From: Terana coerulea
Lineage: Eukaryota; Basidiomycota; Agaricomycetes; Polyporales; Phanerochaetaceae
Assembly (NCBI GenBank): GCA_024811115.1
Contig: JAKOGH010000670.1
Coordinates: 1 to 64,000 of the forward strand
Length of the DNA: 64,000 nucleotides
Reading direction: 5' to 3'
The position numbers and the translations under genes were made by a program. Below, one piece after another: positions 1 to 10,375 of this stretch; the stretch's first letter is position 1, and the number at the start of each line of letters is the position of its first letter. The notes beneath the pieces are model-generated. The model was not told the DNA's origin, ran no database searches, and worked only from the letters and a program-made list of their open reading frames with translations.

Positions 1-108
1 CGTCAATGAGACAAACAACACGGCGTTCTTGTGACTGCACAGAACAGCGTCAGCACAATCCTACGGTACATGCGGTGTCAAAGAAACAGAAATGGACGTG
101 ACATGCCT

Positions 109-339
109 TCAAAACTTGGGATTCTCTGGTGTGAGTCTCCGCTCAATTTCCAATTTGCCTCTGGCATCGGCCAGCTCGTTTTCGGTTTCACGAGTTTGCC
201 TCCTAAGGTACTCAATAATAGTCTTACTATCCTCTAGTTCTTTGCTCAGTTTCTGGATATGTTGTATCTGGTCGTGCGTTATATTGTTCATCCATCCGCT
301 CAAGTCGCCTAAGTGGTATTTAAGTACACTCCCGAGCAT
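109..339 (-). CDS. Possible C-terminal exon of a coiled-coil protein (fragment)
   Basis: This is an open stretch of about 76 codons on the minus strand, ending in a stop at 109. The product is highly charged, with heptad-like runs of Leu, Ile, Glu, Lys and Arg (for example KLSKELEDSKTIIEYL), which suggests a coiled coil. I see no recognisable domain and no clear upstream exon. The only reason to list it is that its composition differs from the random ORFs around it. It may be the last exon of a gene reading in from the right, or it may be chance. Confidence 0.25.
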   Translation of the reverse strand: MLGSVLKYHLGDLSGWMNNITHDQIQHIQKLSKELEDSKTIIEYLRRQTRETENELADARGKLEIERRLTPENPKF

Positions 340-1133
340 GCAGACAGGAGTGCACTACTACACACCTTGTAAACTTCTTAAATGCGACTCCCTGGGCACA
401 CATCCTTTAGCGTCATCACTGAATAACAAGAAACCTCGTGACACTTACAAGATATATTCGAGGGTCATGCTGACACAGTTCAATCTTTCCAGATTACAAG
501 GGGCTGTTCGGCGGCAATACGGGGCGGTGCGAGGAAAGTAGGGTATACCTCACAGAGGAGGCGCAAAGCCTTTATGTAGCACAGTAACCGTTTACCAGGT
601 TCAACTCCGCTCTTCGAATTGTCCTGCAGGGAAGCGCAAGGCTGTCGCACTTGTCAAAGCGTTCCTTGGAAACCTTGTACAACAAAGCGTGTCGTTGCGG
701 TGCACTTCAGGGTTCCAAGCAGTTCCAAACGCGCCGGGCGAGCGAACAAAAGCAAACCTTGTTCGGGCGCTTATGGTAGGACCTACAGAACCCAAATAGG
801 CAGGTGAATACTTTGCCCTTTCGCCACATTCTTCTCCGCGAAGGTTCCTGACGAATATTCCCTCATTCCTGTTCCTTTCTGCTGGAAGCACCGGCCGGTT
901 TGCGAACAAGCCTCGTCGAAATGCGGCACAAGTCTGGTGGCAGGTCAAAGAGTGAACACTGTGGAGAACTTGGACACAGCATCACCTCGTGACATACCAG
1001 TCGAACCCCATTCATGCTTCTCCATGCTGCCGACATCAGGTTCTCACCAAGTGGGACGGCTCTTACATACATATAGGATGCTAGTCAATGAGTTTTTTGC
1101 TCTCGGTCGACTTCGTCTCACACATTCGCGACC
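340..1133. other. Region without a supportable gene upstream of the sugar transporter
   Basis: Open frames here on either strand are Arg/Ser/Cys-rich, lack motifs and look like shadows. A short AT-rich stretch (TACATATAGG) near 1067 lies about 65 bp before the transporter ATG and could belong to its core promoter. Nothing else is identifiable. Confidence 0.4.
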
Positions 1134-3630
1134 ATGTCCCATTCGAACACCTCAGCAAGCACGACCAGCACCGGTCACAACGGCGGAGAACGCACAAGAG
1201 GAGAACCTCCTTTCTCTAACAGCTCTAACAAAGACGAGAACGCCCCTATTATACAAAATGAAGAAGAATTAAGAGCGGCCGCGCCGCTTCTGCGTGGTCG
1301 CCGGCTGACTACGGCCCTTGCATTTGTCGCTGGGACAGGTTTCACGTTATTTGGGTACGTAGCCACAGTCTTTAATTCGCACTGCTAATGCTCATAGCGC
1401 TGAATCGATGCAGGTACGACCAAGGCGTCATGTCTGCCCTTCTGACTGCAGGCCAGGTTCGTAGCCTCGCCACGCTGCATGAGATAGCCATCTTAGAAGG
1501 ATCTGGTAGTTCGAGAAGGTTTTCCCACAGGTCGTGGTGGACTCGAGTCACCCGAACCATGCTACCCTGCAGAGCTTTGTAGTTGCCATATATGTGAGCT
1601 CGATTTCCTGCTACAATTAAATCGCTCTGGCTGACGTTCTCACAGGAAATTGGGTGTCTTGTCGGTGCATTATCAAATCTATGGGTTGGAGACAGGCTAG
1701 GCCGGCGCAAAACGATTGCTTTGGGCGGTGTTATCATGATCGTAGGCGCAATTCTACAAGCGACGTCGTTCAGCTATGCACAACTCGTCGTTGCGCGTAT
1801 CATAACTGGCCTAGGTAATGGTTTGAACGTAAGTTTACTATACCAAATGACCTGTGTTTGTCACTTACATGACCTACGTATGGTCCATCATAGACCTCTA
1901 CAGTACCTACATACCATGCAGAGTGCTCGCGCGCATCGCATAGAGGCAGCTTCATCATGCTGGAAGGAAGCCTTATTACGTTCGGCATCATGATATCGTG
2001 AGTGTTGGCTGTGTGTATTCTGTGACTGAGATGCATGGTTAACATAAAATCCAGATATGTGCGTAGCATCCCGTCTGGCTTCAGTTATCGGCTGATGGCA
2101 TGTACCAGTGGATAGACTTCGCTTTGTGAGTGGCGACACGCATTCACCATTTCATTTCCGCCAATATTACTTTCAGGTTCTGGGCCATGGGGTCATCCGC
2201 CCAATGGAGGGTGCCTATTGCTCTTCAAATTATATTTGCGGTCATAATGATTGTAGGAATATACTACGTGAGTTCGAACGGTTTCTTCTCAAGACCCTCA
2301 TCGATATTAACCAAATTCACGTTAGCTGCCAGAATCGCCTAGATGGTAAGTTGGCCGAGTTTATCATGAGACTAAAATCTGTATGAGACTTACGTCTTAA
2401 CTAGGCTCGCTAGAGAAGGCCGCACCACCGAGGCTCTGGCTGTCATTTCAGCACTAGAAGATAAACCGTACAACGATGCCGACGTACAGCGAACCTTTAT
2501 GGGCATACAGGAGGCGATTGCAATCGAAACGCGTAGCAGTAACGGTCGCTCCCCGCTCAGAGAGATCTTCACCGGCGGACCAAGTCAAAACTTCCGCCGT
2601 GCATCGTTGGGAGTTGTCATTCAATGTTTCCAGCAGATTACTGGGATCAATATCATCACATAGTGAGCCGTTGCTCTCGTATATCGCTGATTTCTGGATT
2701 TATGCTGACCACTCGATTCACAGCTATGCGGTACTACATCTCGCTCGTTATGCTATCGGCTGTAGTGAACTCATCTGGCGTCATTTTAGACCATCCTATT
2801 TGAAAGCCTCGGCATCAACGATGTGAAGTCCAGGATCATCGCTGCATGTAACGGCACGGAATACTTCCTCGCGAGCCTTATTGCCATCGCCCTGATTGAC
2901 CGCATCGGCCGCCGGAAGCTGATGCTCTTTGGCGCGGCGGGCCAGACCCTCACCATGGTGCTCCTCGCCATCCTTGGCGCCGTCGACACCTCCGCCGCAC
3001 AAGTCGTCTCCGCCGTGCTGTTGTTCGTGTTCAACTCGTTCTTCGCGGTCGGCTGGCTGGGCATGACCTGGTTATACGTGCGTGTCTGCTGCACGCGCAC
3101 GGGCGAGCGTCGGGGCTAATGGCGTTATTGCAGCCCGCGGAGATTGTTGGACTACGCATCCGCGCACCCGCCAATGCATTCTCGACTGCCAGCAACTGGA
3201 TATTCAACTTCATGGTGGTAATGGTCACCGGGCCTTCATTCAACAATATTCAATGGCGGACATATATCGGTACGTGGAGCGTCTACGTTCTGTGCGCAAG
3301 GCCGTGCTGACAGGTAATACACCTAAGTATTCGCTGCCCTGAATGCACTACTCATCCCCGTGGTTTATATGTTCTTCCCCGAGACCGCCGGCAGATCACT
3401 GGAAGGTACGTGTCGCGAAGTTTATCCAGCTCATCTCACTCACCCGGCCTTGTATAGACATGGATGTCGTCTTTGCTCTGGCGTACCGGGAAGGTGTCTC
3501 TCCGGTCAAGGTTTCACTGAGGAAAGACGTACCGAGCGCCGGCACGCCAGAGGCCGACGAGATTCTCGGTGCATCCGTGCGCAAAGTCGAGGATCTCCGC
3601 GAAGGAAAAGGAGAAGTAATGAACTTATAG
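1134..3630 (+). CDS. MFS sugar transporter (sugar porter family)
   Basis: A twelve-helix plasma-membrane hexose-type proton symporter is predicted. Joining about ten exons gives one continuous frame with the sugar-porter signatures in order: FGYDQGVMS in the first helix, GDRLGRRKT in the loop after helix 2, LPESPRW before the central loop, FQQITGINIITYYAT in helix 7, DRIGRRK, and PETAGRSLED after the last helix. The first 60 or so residues are a hydrophilic cytosolic tail, which is usual for this family. The start is the ATG at 1134 and the stop is the TAG at 3628. LPESPRW is coded by a 20-nt exon (2326-2345). No frame break was needed, so the gene appears functional. The substrate cannot be told from sequence; hexose or a related sugar is the family default. 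Confidence 0.9.
2326..2345 (+). other. 20-nt microexon coding the PESPR motif
   Basis: The preceding intron ends GTTAG at 2325 and the next begins GTAAGT at 2346. The twenty bases between them supply LPESPRW, with the last codon completed by the next exon. Phases match on both sides (0 in, 2 out). Confidence 0.8.
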
Positions 3631-4306
3631 GTATTATCCAAGTGTAATGATATGGAACGTGACGTCCAATGTCAAGGATTGACCTTGCTAATATCTCACC
3701 AATGTGACGTTTTGTGCGAGGTTGGACCAAGCGGGTAGCTGTGATCATATTTGCTCAACTCTTTGTAATGCTCTATCGACGCATACAATATTGTTCAGGG
3801 CTACTGCGGGGATGAGTCTCGAAGACACCTGAAGGCCAAGAAATTCACCTACACATCAACAGTACCGTCATGACGAGATAGAATGGTTGTCTTGTCCCAT
3901 CCCCTCTTCCACCCAGTGCGGAACTTGGATGTAGCAAGGCAACCGCGGCGGCTGCGGACGACGCACAGACGGTCGGATAACAAATATACGTAAGTTGTGT
4001 TCGCGAGACTGGAAGCTCAATTAGCCTTAGCATGCACGAAGCATAGTACCTCATTCCAGGACTGAATGTGCCTGGTCGCCCTGTCTGCTGCGCTGCGCAT
4101 ACATTCAAACGTTTGGGCTGCGAGCTGCTGCGCCTGTCAAGTCGTCGACAGCCGCGTCTCGACCGACGATATTCAGCTCTTCGCCAGTGGAGGATGGAGG
4201 TATACTTCGCAAGGAACTGCGTTACTGCCAGTGTATATAATGCGACGCGGTTCAGCATCCAAGTCAAAGAAGAGCCCTTCCAGTGACGCACATCGCATAC
4301 CTAACT
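3631..4306. other. Intergenic region before the hydrolase, with a TATA element
   Basis: No coding sequence is supportable here. The open frames on both strands lack motifs. The right end carries a TATA-like element, listed separately. Confidence 0.5.
4234..4240 (+). promoter_or_regulatory. TATA-box candidate for the alpha/beta-hydrolase
   Basis: TATATAA lies 66 bp before the ATG at 4307, a plausible distance for a fungal TATA promoter. A TATA-type promoter would fit an inducible rather than a housekeeping gene. There is no direct evidence of use. Confidence 0.45.
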
Positions 4307-5286
4307 ATGTCTGAAGCCACTCCCGAGCAATTTCTCGCTCTGCGGGGCGGTCGTACTCTTGCATACGCCACCGCCGGCGATCCAACAAGTTCACACGTTG
4401 TCCTTTTCTTCCACGGCGCGTTCAGCGTTGGGATGGCCCACGAGCCCCTGTCGCCCGCCCTGGTGAAGAAGAACGTGCATTATGTCGCGCCCACGCTGCC
4501 AGGGTGGGGAAAGACCTCGGCGACACCGGCCGGCGTGCAGTTCCACAACCAGTTGTACGAGGACATATCGACTCTGCTCCGTCACCTCCACCCCGACGCC
4601 GACGAGTTGAAGTTGTATGTCGCCGGAGGGTCCTTTGGAACTGTCCCAGCGCAGATACTGTATGGCGCCCCTTACCACAAGTTCCCGCTCGGCCGTCGCA
4701 TCCAAGGCGTGCTCCTGCTTGGACCCTTCTCGCCCTTCGCCATCCACAATGAGTACGCCCAGTGTCTGCCTTGGCGAGACTGGGTCGCCGTCGGACCGCC
4801 AATGTAGATCGTACCATTCCACTTCCTCTCCCGAATCTTTGCGTTTGTCGCGAAACGCACGATCTTCGCCTCGCGCGAGCGCACCGAGAAGGCTCTTCGT
4901 GACATCATGTTCAAGGACATGACACCCGCCGAGCGCGAGCTCTGCGAGAAGTGGAAGGCGGCAAAGGGTGTCAAAGATGGCGAGGAGACGAAGGTGATGA
5001 TGGATGGGATAGTGCGCAGCGTCGACAAGAGCTGGGAGGGATTCATGGCCATCCCTGACATCGTTCATTCCAGCTGGGGAGGCTATTCACCTGCGGAACT
5101 AGATGATGAGCACTCAAAGCCCGTGCTGCTCTTCCTCGGCAAAGAGGACAAGACGACGAAGCAGCTTGGAGAGTGGCTGGCGGGGAATTAAAGAATGCGC
5201 GAGTGCGGATGGGTGAAGGAGGACATGTTGGGGCACTGTGGGTTTTGGACGATATCTGGGAGGACTTCATGTCTGGATTTCCCTAG
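4307..5286 (+). pseudogene. Alpha/beta-hydrolase, interrupted by an in-frame TAG and a frame slip
   Basis: The gene has no obvious intron. From MSEATPEQF the protein reads as an alpha/beta-hydrolase: an oxyanion-hole region FFHGAFSVG, the nucleophile elbow GGSFGTVPA (Ser as nucleophile), a late acidic residue near LFLGKEDKT, and a C-terminal GGHVGALWV with the catalytic His. Two lesions are visible. A TAG at 4805-4807 falls in an otherwise continuous frame that resumes at once (IVPFHFLSRIF). Near the GGGG at 5182-5185 the frame slips by one base, so the His-containing tail to the TAG at 5284 lies in another frame. The slip resembles the homopolymer slips elsewhere in this window, but the TAG does not. 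The gene is either a young pseudogene or an intact gene with two sequence errors. The substrate is unknown. Confidence 0.7.
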
Positions 5287-5648
5287 CGGCTAGTGCGGCT
5301 TAAATTGCTATGTTTATCTCGTTCAATGAAACTGTGTGTCAGCGCATTGCAGAAGTGTATTGAGTGAGAGCGGAGGGTAAGCGCAGGCAAAGGGCAAGCT
5401 TGAGCAGGTGAAGGCACTGAAGGGGCGGCGGGCGTCTGCGCGCGTAACGTGATGAGGCGTCTAAAATAGAGCGGAGATCAAAAGCGCGTATCGTGAGAAA
5501 GTGATTATTATTCGCGTTTGATTGGCAATTAGACGCCATTCATTCCAACCTTTCTTCCCCCGCGACATCCCTAGCTCTTCCTTCACCCTCTGGCTCGTTG
5601 CATACCCCTTCCTGAGACATAACACGCGTATATAATTGTTTCAAAGCA
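5287..5648. other. Upstream region of CDT1
   Basis: No gene is supported on either strand. The region ends in an MluI-box-like element followed directly by a TATATAA run (5629-5635). That run is only 14 bp before the ATG and so is unlikely to act as the TATA box for that start. Confidence 0.4.
5624..5629. promoter_or_regulatory. MluI cell-cycle box (ACGCGT) upstream of CDT1
   Basis: ACGCGT lies 20 bp before the CDT1 start codon. In other fungi this hexamer binds MBF and drives G1/S genes such as licensing factors, so the placement is meaningful. The hexamer occurs roughly a dozen times in this window, so a single copy is weak evidence. Confidence 0.35.
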
Positions 5649-7868
5649 ATGTCAGACCTGTACACTGCCCTGCGTGTCTCTCCCAGAAAGAAGCGCACCT
5701 TGCCAGAGGACGATGATGAGATCCTCACGCCCAAACGACTCAGAACCGCGTAGGTCTTTCTGTCATTGCCCCCTACACTCATGCTAACTTGAATGTGCAT
5801 TCTTCTTTAGACCCCCTACTCCTCCATCTACTGTGACGCGCAAGATCGCTGGAGCCAAGGGTCCGTTTGAAGCGAAACCTGCGATACCCCTACCCTCCCA
5901 CCTCTCCCGACTTCTCACTGTCCAGACTGGACTACAACACGCTCTTTCTCATGCATTAGCAACATCGGCTACTTCCCCTCCGAGGTGGGAATAGTCCGTA
6001 ATGTCTTGAATCACCTCTCGCTCGGTACCTACACCGGGCTCACGACCAAGTTTAGTCTTGACGACCTTAGGCGGCTTGTCTGGGTCTGGGAATGGGACGG
6101 CAAAGCGTTGTCTGTGGACAACACGAAGTCTGCCTCTCGGTCATCTGTGGACGAAGACGACAACCCATTCCTTGATAAGGCCCCTGTGGCCGTAGACCTG
6201 AAGTCGGAACGCGCCGATGATGAAAACCCTTTCCTCGATGACACCCCAAAGCACACACAGAAGTCACCTTCCAAAGCTAAGCGAATGGCCAAGGCCGACA
6301 AGCTGGGCAAGGATTATGGCACCGTGAGGAAGCCTGTATCGACGCCTCGCAAGTCGATCAATGCCAAATCCAATATTGCTACCGACGAGGAAGAGAATCC
6401 CTTCCTTGAGAAGCCTTCTCTTGCCGCTACCCCTAGCTCAAGCGCGAAAGGAAAAGCGAAGGCTACATTTGACGACGAGGAAGATCTTTTTACGGAGCTG
6501 AAGTCGACCGAGCCCAAGCTGAAGGATTGGACCCGTGGGGGAATGGGCTTCATAATTAGCCAAAGTAGCCATTACTCCAAGCTGGAGGGCTCACGTGTCC
6601 CAGCCTACGGTATCGGTATCGAAGTGGAGATGGACATTGACAAGGATATGGGCGGCGGAATGGCAGCTGTAGCTCGATGGACAGCAGCTAGCGAAGCCCG
6701 CCGAAAGGATTTCCGCCAGAAGCTGGAGTCCTGGACGAAAGTAAGCCCTAATTCTCTGCAGAGCACATAATACAATACTCATCGAATGCCCCTGTAGCTT
6801 CACAAAGCGTCTCTTGATGTCCCTCAAATACCAATGGCTACTCTGCCTCCTCTTCCCGTCGCGAAGCAGCATTCCACGTTCACCCGTCTTCTCGCGTCTT
6901 CTTCCCCAAATCATCCGCATCTGCGGCCATTCTTGCGACACCTTCATCACCTACTCCGAGATCCCCATCCAAGTCACCAGCCAAGCGCGCTTTGCGTGAT
7001 TTCGCGATACCTTTCCCTATCACGCCCTCGAGCAGAACTGCGACACCTTCCAAGAACACCGTTCCTTTCCCCAAACCCCTTCCTCTCATCACACAAGAGA
7101 CGCGGACGGCTTCCTCACACCCTCCGCCATCCGCACACCTTCCAGCTCGTTCTCCACACCTTCCTCTTCCTCTTCGCCATTCCCTCCACCCCGGCGCACC
7201 AAACCGGCGCAGACGCGGCCACCGCTCCAGAGACACCTACAAGCTCGCGCCGCGCCGCGCTGTACGAGCGTATCCGGCAACGCTCACTCACGCCCGCCAC
7301 TCCCACCAAGGCCTCGTCAAAGCTCGCAGGGCAAGCGGGGCGCACGCCCGCAATGACGAAGGAGCAGCTGCAGAAGCTGAGCCAGGACGAGATGCGCCGG
7401 CGCTGCCTGCTGGGGCGGCTCGGCGGCGTCGCCGAGAGCATCTGGATGCTGTTCTCCAACCCCGCGGGGGCCGCAACCGCGACGCCCACGAGCCGCAAGC
7501 GGCGCGCGCTGCCGCTGCCCGAGGTCGGCGCGGCGGTCGTCAAGAGCTCGCCCGTGCCGATCAGCACCGCGGAGGCGTACGAGAGCGTCGACCTGCTCGC
7601 GCAGCTCTGCCCGTTCTTCGTGCGGAAGATGGACGTCGGCGGCGAGGAGTGGCTCGAGATGCCCGCGCCGAAGGAGCGCGACGGGGACAGCCCGGGCAAG
7701 CTGCCGCGGATGCCCGCCAGCCCTGGTCGAGTGCGCGGCAGAGACGAGAGCGCGACGGAGCTGCTCACGCGCTCGCCGAAGGCGGTGAGACGCGAGAGTG
7801 GCGTCACTGGCGGCCTGAGAGAGGTGCGCGAGCGTATAAGAAAGGAGCTGGATTACTCTGAAGCTTGA
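5649..7868 (+). CDS. CDT1: DNA replication licensing factor Cdt1
   Basis: Cdt1 brings the MCM2-7 helicase to ORC/Cdc6-marked origins in G1. The N-terminus (MSDLYTALRVSPRKKR) is basic. It is followed by a helical region with LPSHLSRLLTVQTGLQHAL and VLNHLSLGTYTGLTTKF, resembling the first winged-helix domain of fungal Cdt1. A middle domain has DWTRGGMGF and KLEGSRVPAYGIGIEVEMD. The C-terminal segment LLGRLGGVAESIWMLF through ISTAEAYESVDLLAQLCPFF resembles the MCM-binding winged helix. Introns follow residue 34 and the KLESWTK stretch. The frame slips by one base at about 5977-5984, where the first frame meets a TAG at 5992. It then changes three times between about 6895 and 7225, inside a Ser/Pro/Thr-rich linker. 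Since Cdt1 is normally essential, I read these as sequence errors or unresolved splicing. Identification rests on remembered resemblance to basidiomycete Cdt1. Confidence 0.72.
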
Positions 7869-8219
7869 GATTTCCTGCATTTTGTCGTGAATATTTTGCA
7901 TGATTTACATAGTCCGCATAGTTTTGACCATTTAACGCATGTATTCGGATCTGCTGTGCAATCTATCCACTAAGACAACGCATGACCTGAGGATGTGAAT
8001 TGCTGACTCAAAGAGATCACTCACTAGTGGGTCAAATTCTAGCCATTCGAGCGAGAAAGCTTGTTGTACTGTATGCGTCTTCCCTAGTAGGTCTTTCCCG
8101 GTAGTTGTAGATATAATTCTAACACGAAGTATGTCAATCCTCGGATGCATTCCAATGTCAAACAATTACTGTACACTCCTTTGAGCTACCAGGAAAACGA
8201 AGTCGTATGATTTCCGCCA
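7869..8219. other. Intergenic region between convergent genes
   Basis: This holds the 3' flanks of CDT1 and of the oxidoreductase on the other strand. I see no gene or clear structure in it. Confidence 0.4.
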
Positions 8220-9810
8220 TCACGCTGCAGCCTTTGCCCTCGCCTCCCGCTCAAACTCAACCACATCCACCACCCGTCCCTCCCTACGGCTCGTCTCGGC
8301 CGCGAAGGTTGTGATGTGGCTCTTGAGCACGTCGGTGACGTCCGTGCCCAGTACCTCCTGGCGCCCCGTGCGCCCCGCCTCGACAAACTTGCTGATCAGC
8401 CCAAGGTCGCCGCCACCGTGCCCGCCGCCATCGAGCTGAGGCGTGTGCTTCTTGACGGTCTTCTTGCGGAAGTCGGTGACGGTGAAGGACGTCATGTCCC
8501 CGATGAGCTCGCCGAACGCAAAGTGCAGGCGCGATTGGCGCTCGCAGATGAGCGACGTCTGTGCGACCATCGTGAACGACGCGGTCGTGCCGTTCTCAAA
8601 CTCGAGGTTCACGACCTGTAAGTGGAGTCAGCGTGTTCTGGGGCTGTAAGTGCTGGGGTGCTACCTGGTTGTCACAGACATCGTTGTCGCTCTCGTAGAC
8701 GCACTGACCATACTTGGTGTAGCGAATAGCATCAGTGATGTTTTCTATGTCTGGTATGCCGTCGACAATGGTGTTCGCGGGCCATCCCTTCTCGCCCCGA
8801 GTAACAGGCTCGAGATAAACTATCATAGCGTTAACGACTTAAAACACAATGCAACCGATGGAACTCACTCTTCTTCGCGCTGTACGCGCAATCCCGCTCC
8901 ATCGGACATTCCCAACACCTAGTCGCGGAACCGGCCGCCGGGGGTTTGGCTTCCTTTCGGAAGTGCCTCAGGGAGCCGAATGACGACACGCGGGTTGGTG
9001 CTGTAGGCCATAACCAGTTACACAGGATATCAATATCGCTGCGAGGACTGGTGAGAAACACTCCTGGACGCCACATGTAGTGACTCACTGGCAGCTCTTC
9101 GTCATGAGCGAGAAGAGGCTGTCGTCCTCTTTGGCCCAGTGTCCGCGCACGTACGAGTGGGCAAAGTGCCAGTAGCCCACAGGCTCCACATGGACGACAT
9201 TGATTAGCGGGGCCAAGCTCCCCAGAGCGAATAATATCAAGCATGGCGAAGTTGTAAGGCGAGTACCGAAGAACTAGAAGCTACGGGTCACTAGAGCCGC
9301 CTAGAGTTGGGAGGATCCATACTCACCATGACCCATCCCGAAGATGACACCAGCCTTCTTGACAGCACCTTCCATCTTGATACATTCCTGCAGGCTAGGG
9401 GACATAGGTTTTCACATAGAATATGGTATCCCTGCTCTGCAAAGGCCATGACGACCTCGAAGTGCATGTGGTCGTGCACACAGACAAGGACCGCATCTGC
9501 GAGACGTTTGCCGACGGTCTTGATCGTGTCCGCAGAGGCTTGGTACAGCTCTTGCCATGTGCTGAACCGCAACGTCTGGTCGACAGCGTGTGCGCTGCCA
9601 AAGCTCTCGCGCGTCTTCGGCCGCGGTTCAGCGATGGCGACGACCTTGCATTGCGTGGGTTCCTGCAAGGCGTACACTGCGTAGTTCTACAGGAGCCAAT
9701 CATCGTATCAGCATTAACAATGTGTACAGAAGGACATTACGACGTACATTGCCCCGTTGGCCACAACCTACGACGGCAAGAGTCAAGGGTTGGTCGATAG
9801 CAATAGGCAT
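8220..9810 (-). CDS. Gfo/Idh/MocA-family NAD(P)-dependent oxidoreductase
   Basis: The family oxidises or reduces sugars, inositols and related alcohols in the cytosol. The protein starts MPIAIDQPLTLAVVGCGQRG, a Rossmann GxGxxG turn. It goes on through NYAVYALQEP and VVAIAEPRPKTRESF to DAVLVCVHDHMHFEVVMAFA and the EKP region, then to the substrate domain. Introns fall after the glycine loop, after GVIFGMGH and after the AKK near 8870. Two single-base slips interrupt the frame. One is at the TTTT at 9409-9412, exactly in the catalytic Glu-Lys-Pro motif, where one base is missing. The other is at the GGGG at 9209-9212, where one base too many shifts LGPLINVVHVEPVGYWHF. Both lie in homopolymers and are probably errors. 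The substrate is unknown. Confidence 0.75.
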
Positions 9811-10375
9811 GATGTGGGGTGCCTCGGATTTGCCTAGCCGTATCGACCTCCTCCACAGGCTTTTAGCGTTGCTGAAAGCCATCACTGATACTTAGAGTTG
9901 AGACTATGAATGGCTGGATTGAGTTGTAACCCCAGAAAGAACATGTATGAGGCAGATGACCTCCTGCAGGCCGCTATCACAGACAGGCACAGAGATGTGC
10001 GGGCCTTGCGGCACAGTGCCGGGGTAGCGCTACTGCACAGAGCTTCGGAACGGAGATAGAGTCTGATTTCGGTCTATGTACAGGCAGTAGTACGGTGGTC
10101 GCGATATGGTCATATGAGGAGAGTTGCACTGTGATTCGGTTTGGAATATGAAGGGAACGGCTCCCTGTGGAAAACGAGACACGTTCATAGGACTTGAAAC
10201 TATGAAAGGCTGATACGCATGGGAAGTACAAGCACAAGTCGAACTCGAGGGAGCTGAGGTCGTCAGGATTCAGGAAGCCGTGGTCGTCGACAGTGGTGGA
10301 CAGAATATGAGAAATGCGGAATGCTAGAGACGCCCGACGTCTGGATGAGCGGAACGGAAGGGCCAGCGTAGCGGC
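9811..10375. other. Divergent intergenic region
   Basis: This is the shared 5' flank of the oxidoreductase (minus) and the conserved unknown gene (plus). I recognise no ORF with a motif and no clear core promoter. Confidence 0.4.

Noticed and set aside
3845..4291. 148-codon minus-strand ORF between the sugar transporter and the hydrolase
   Set aside because: Random Arg/Ser/Leu composition, no motif, and it covers the TATA element of the hydrolase.
6992..7861. 289-codon plus-strand ORF overlapping CDT1 in another frame
   Set aside because: Only its first part matches the linker of CDT1. The rest is Arg-rich nonsense beside the conserved C-terminal domain in the neighbouring frame.
7115..7901. 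Long minus-strand ORFs opposite the 3' part of CDT1
   Set aside because: They are Arg/Ala/Ser-rich mirrors of the GC-rich CDT1 coding strand without motifs.
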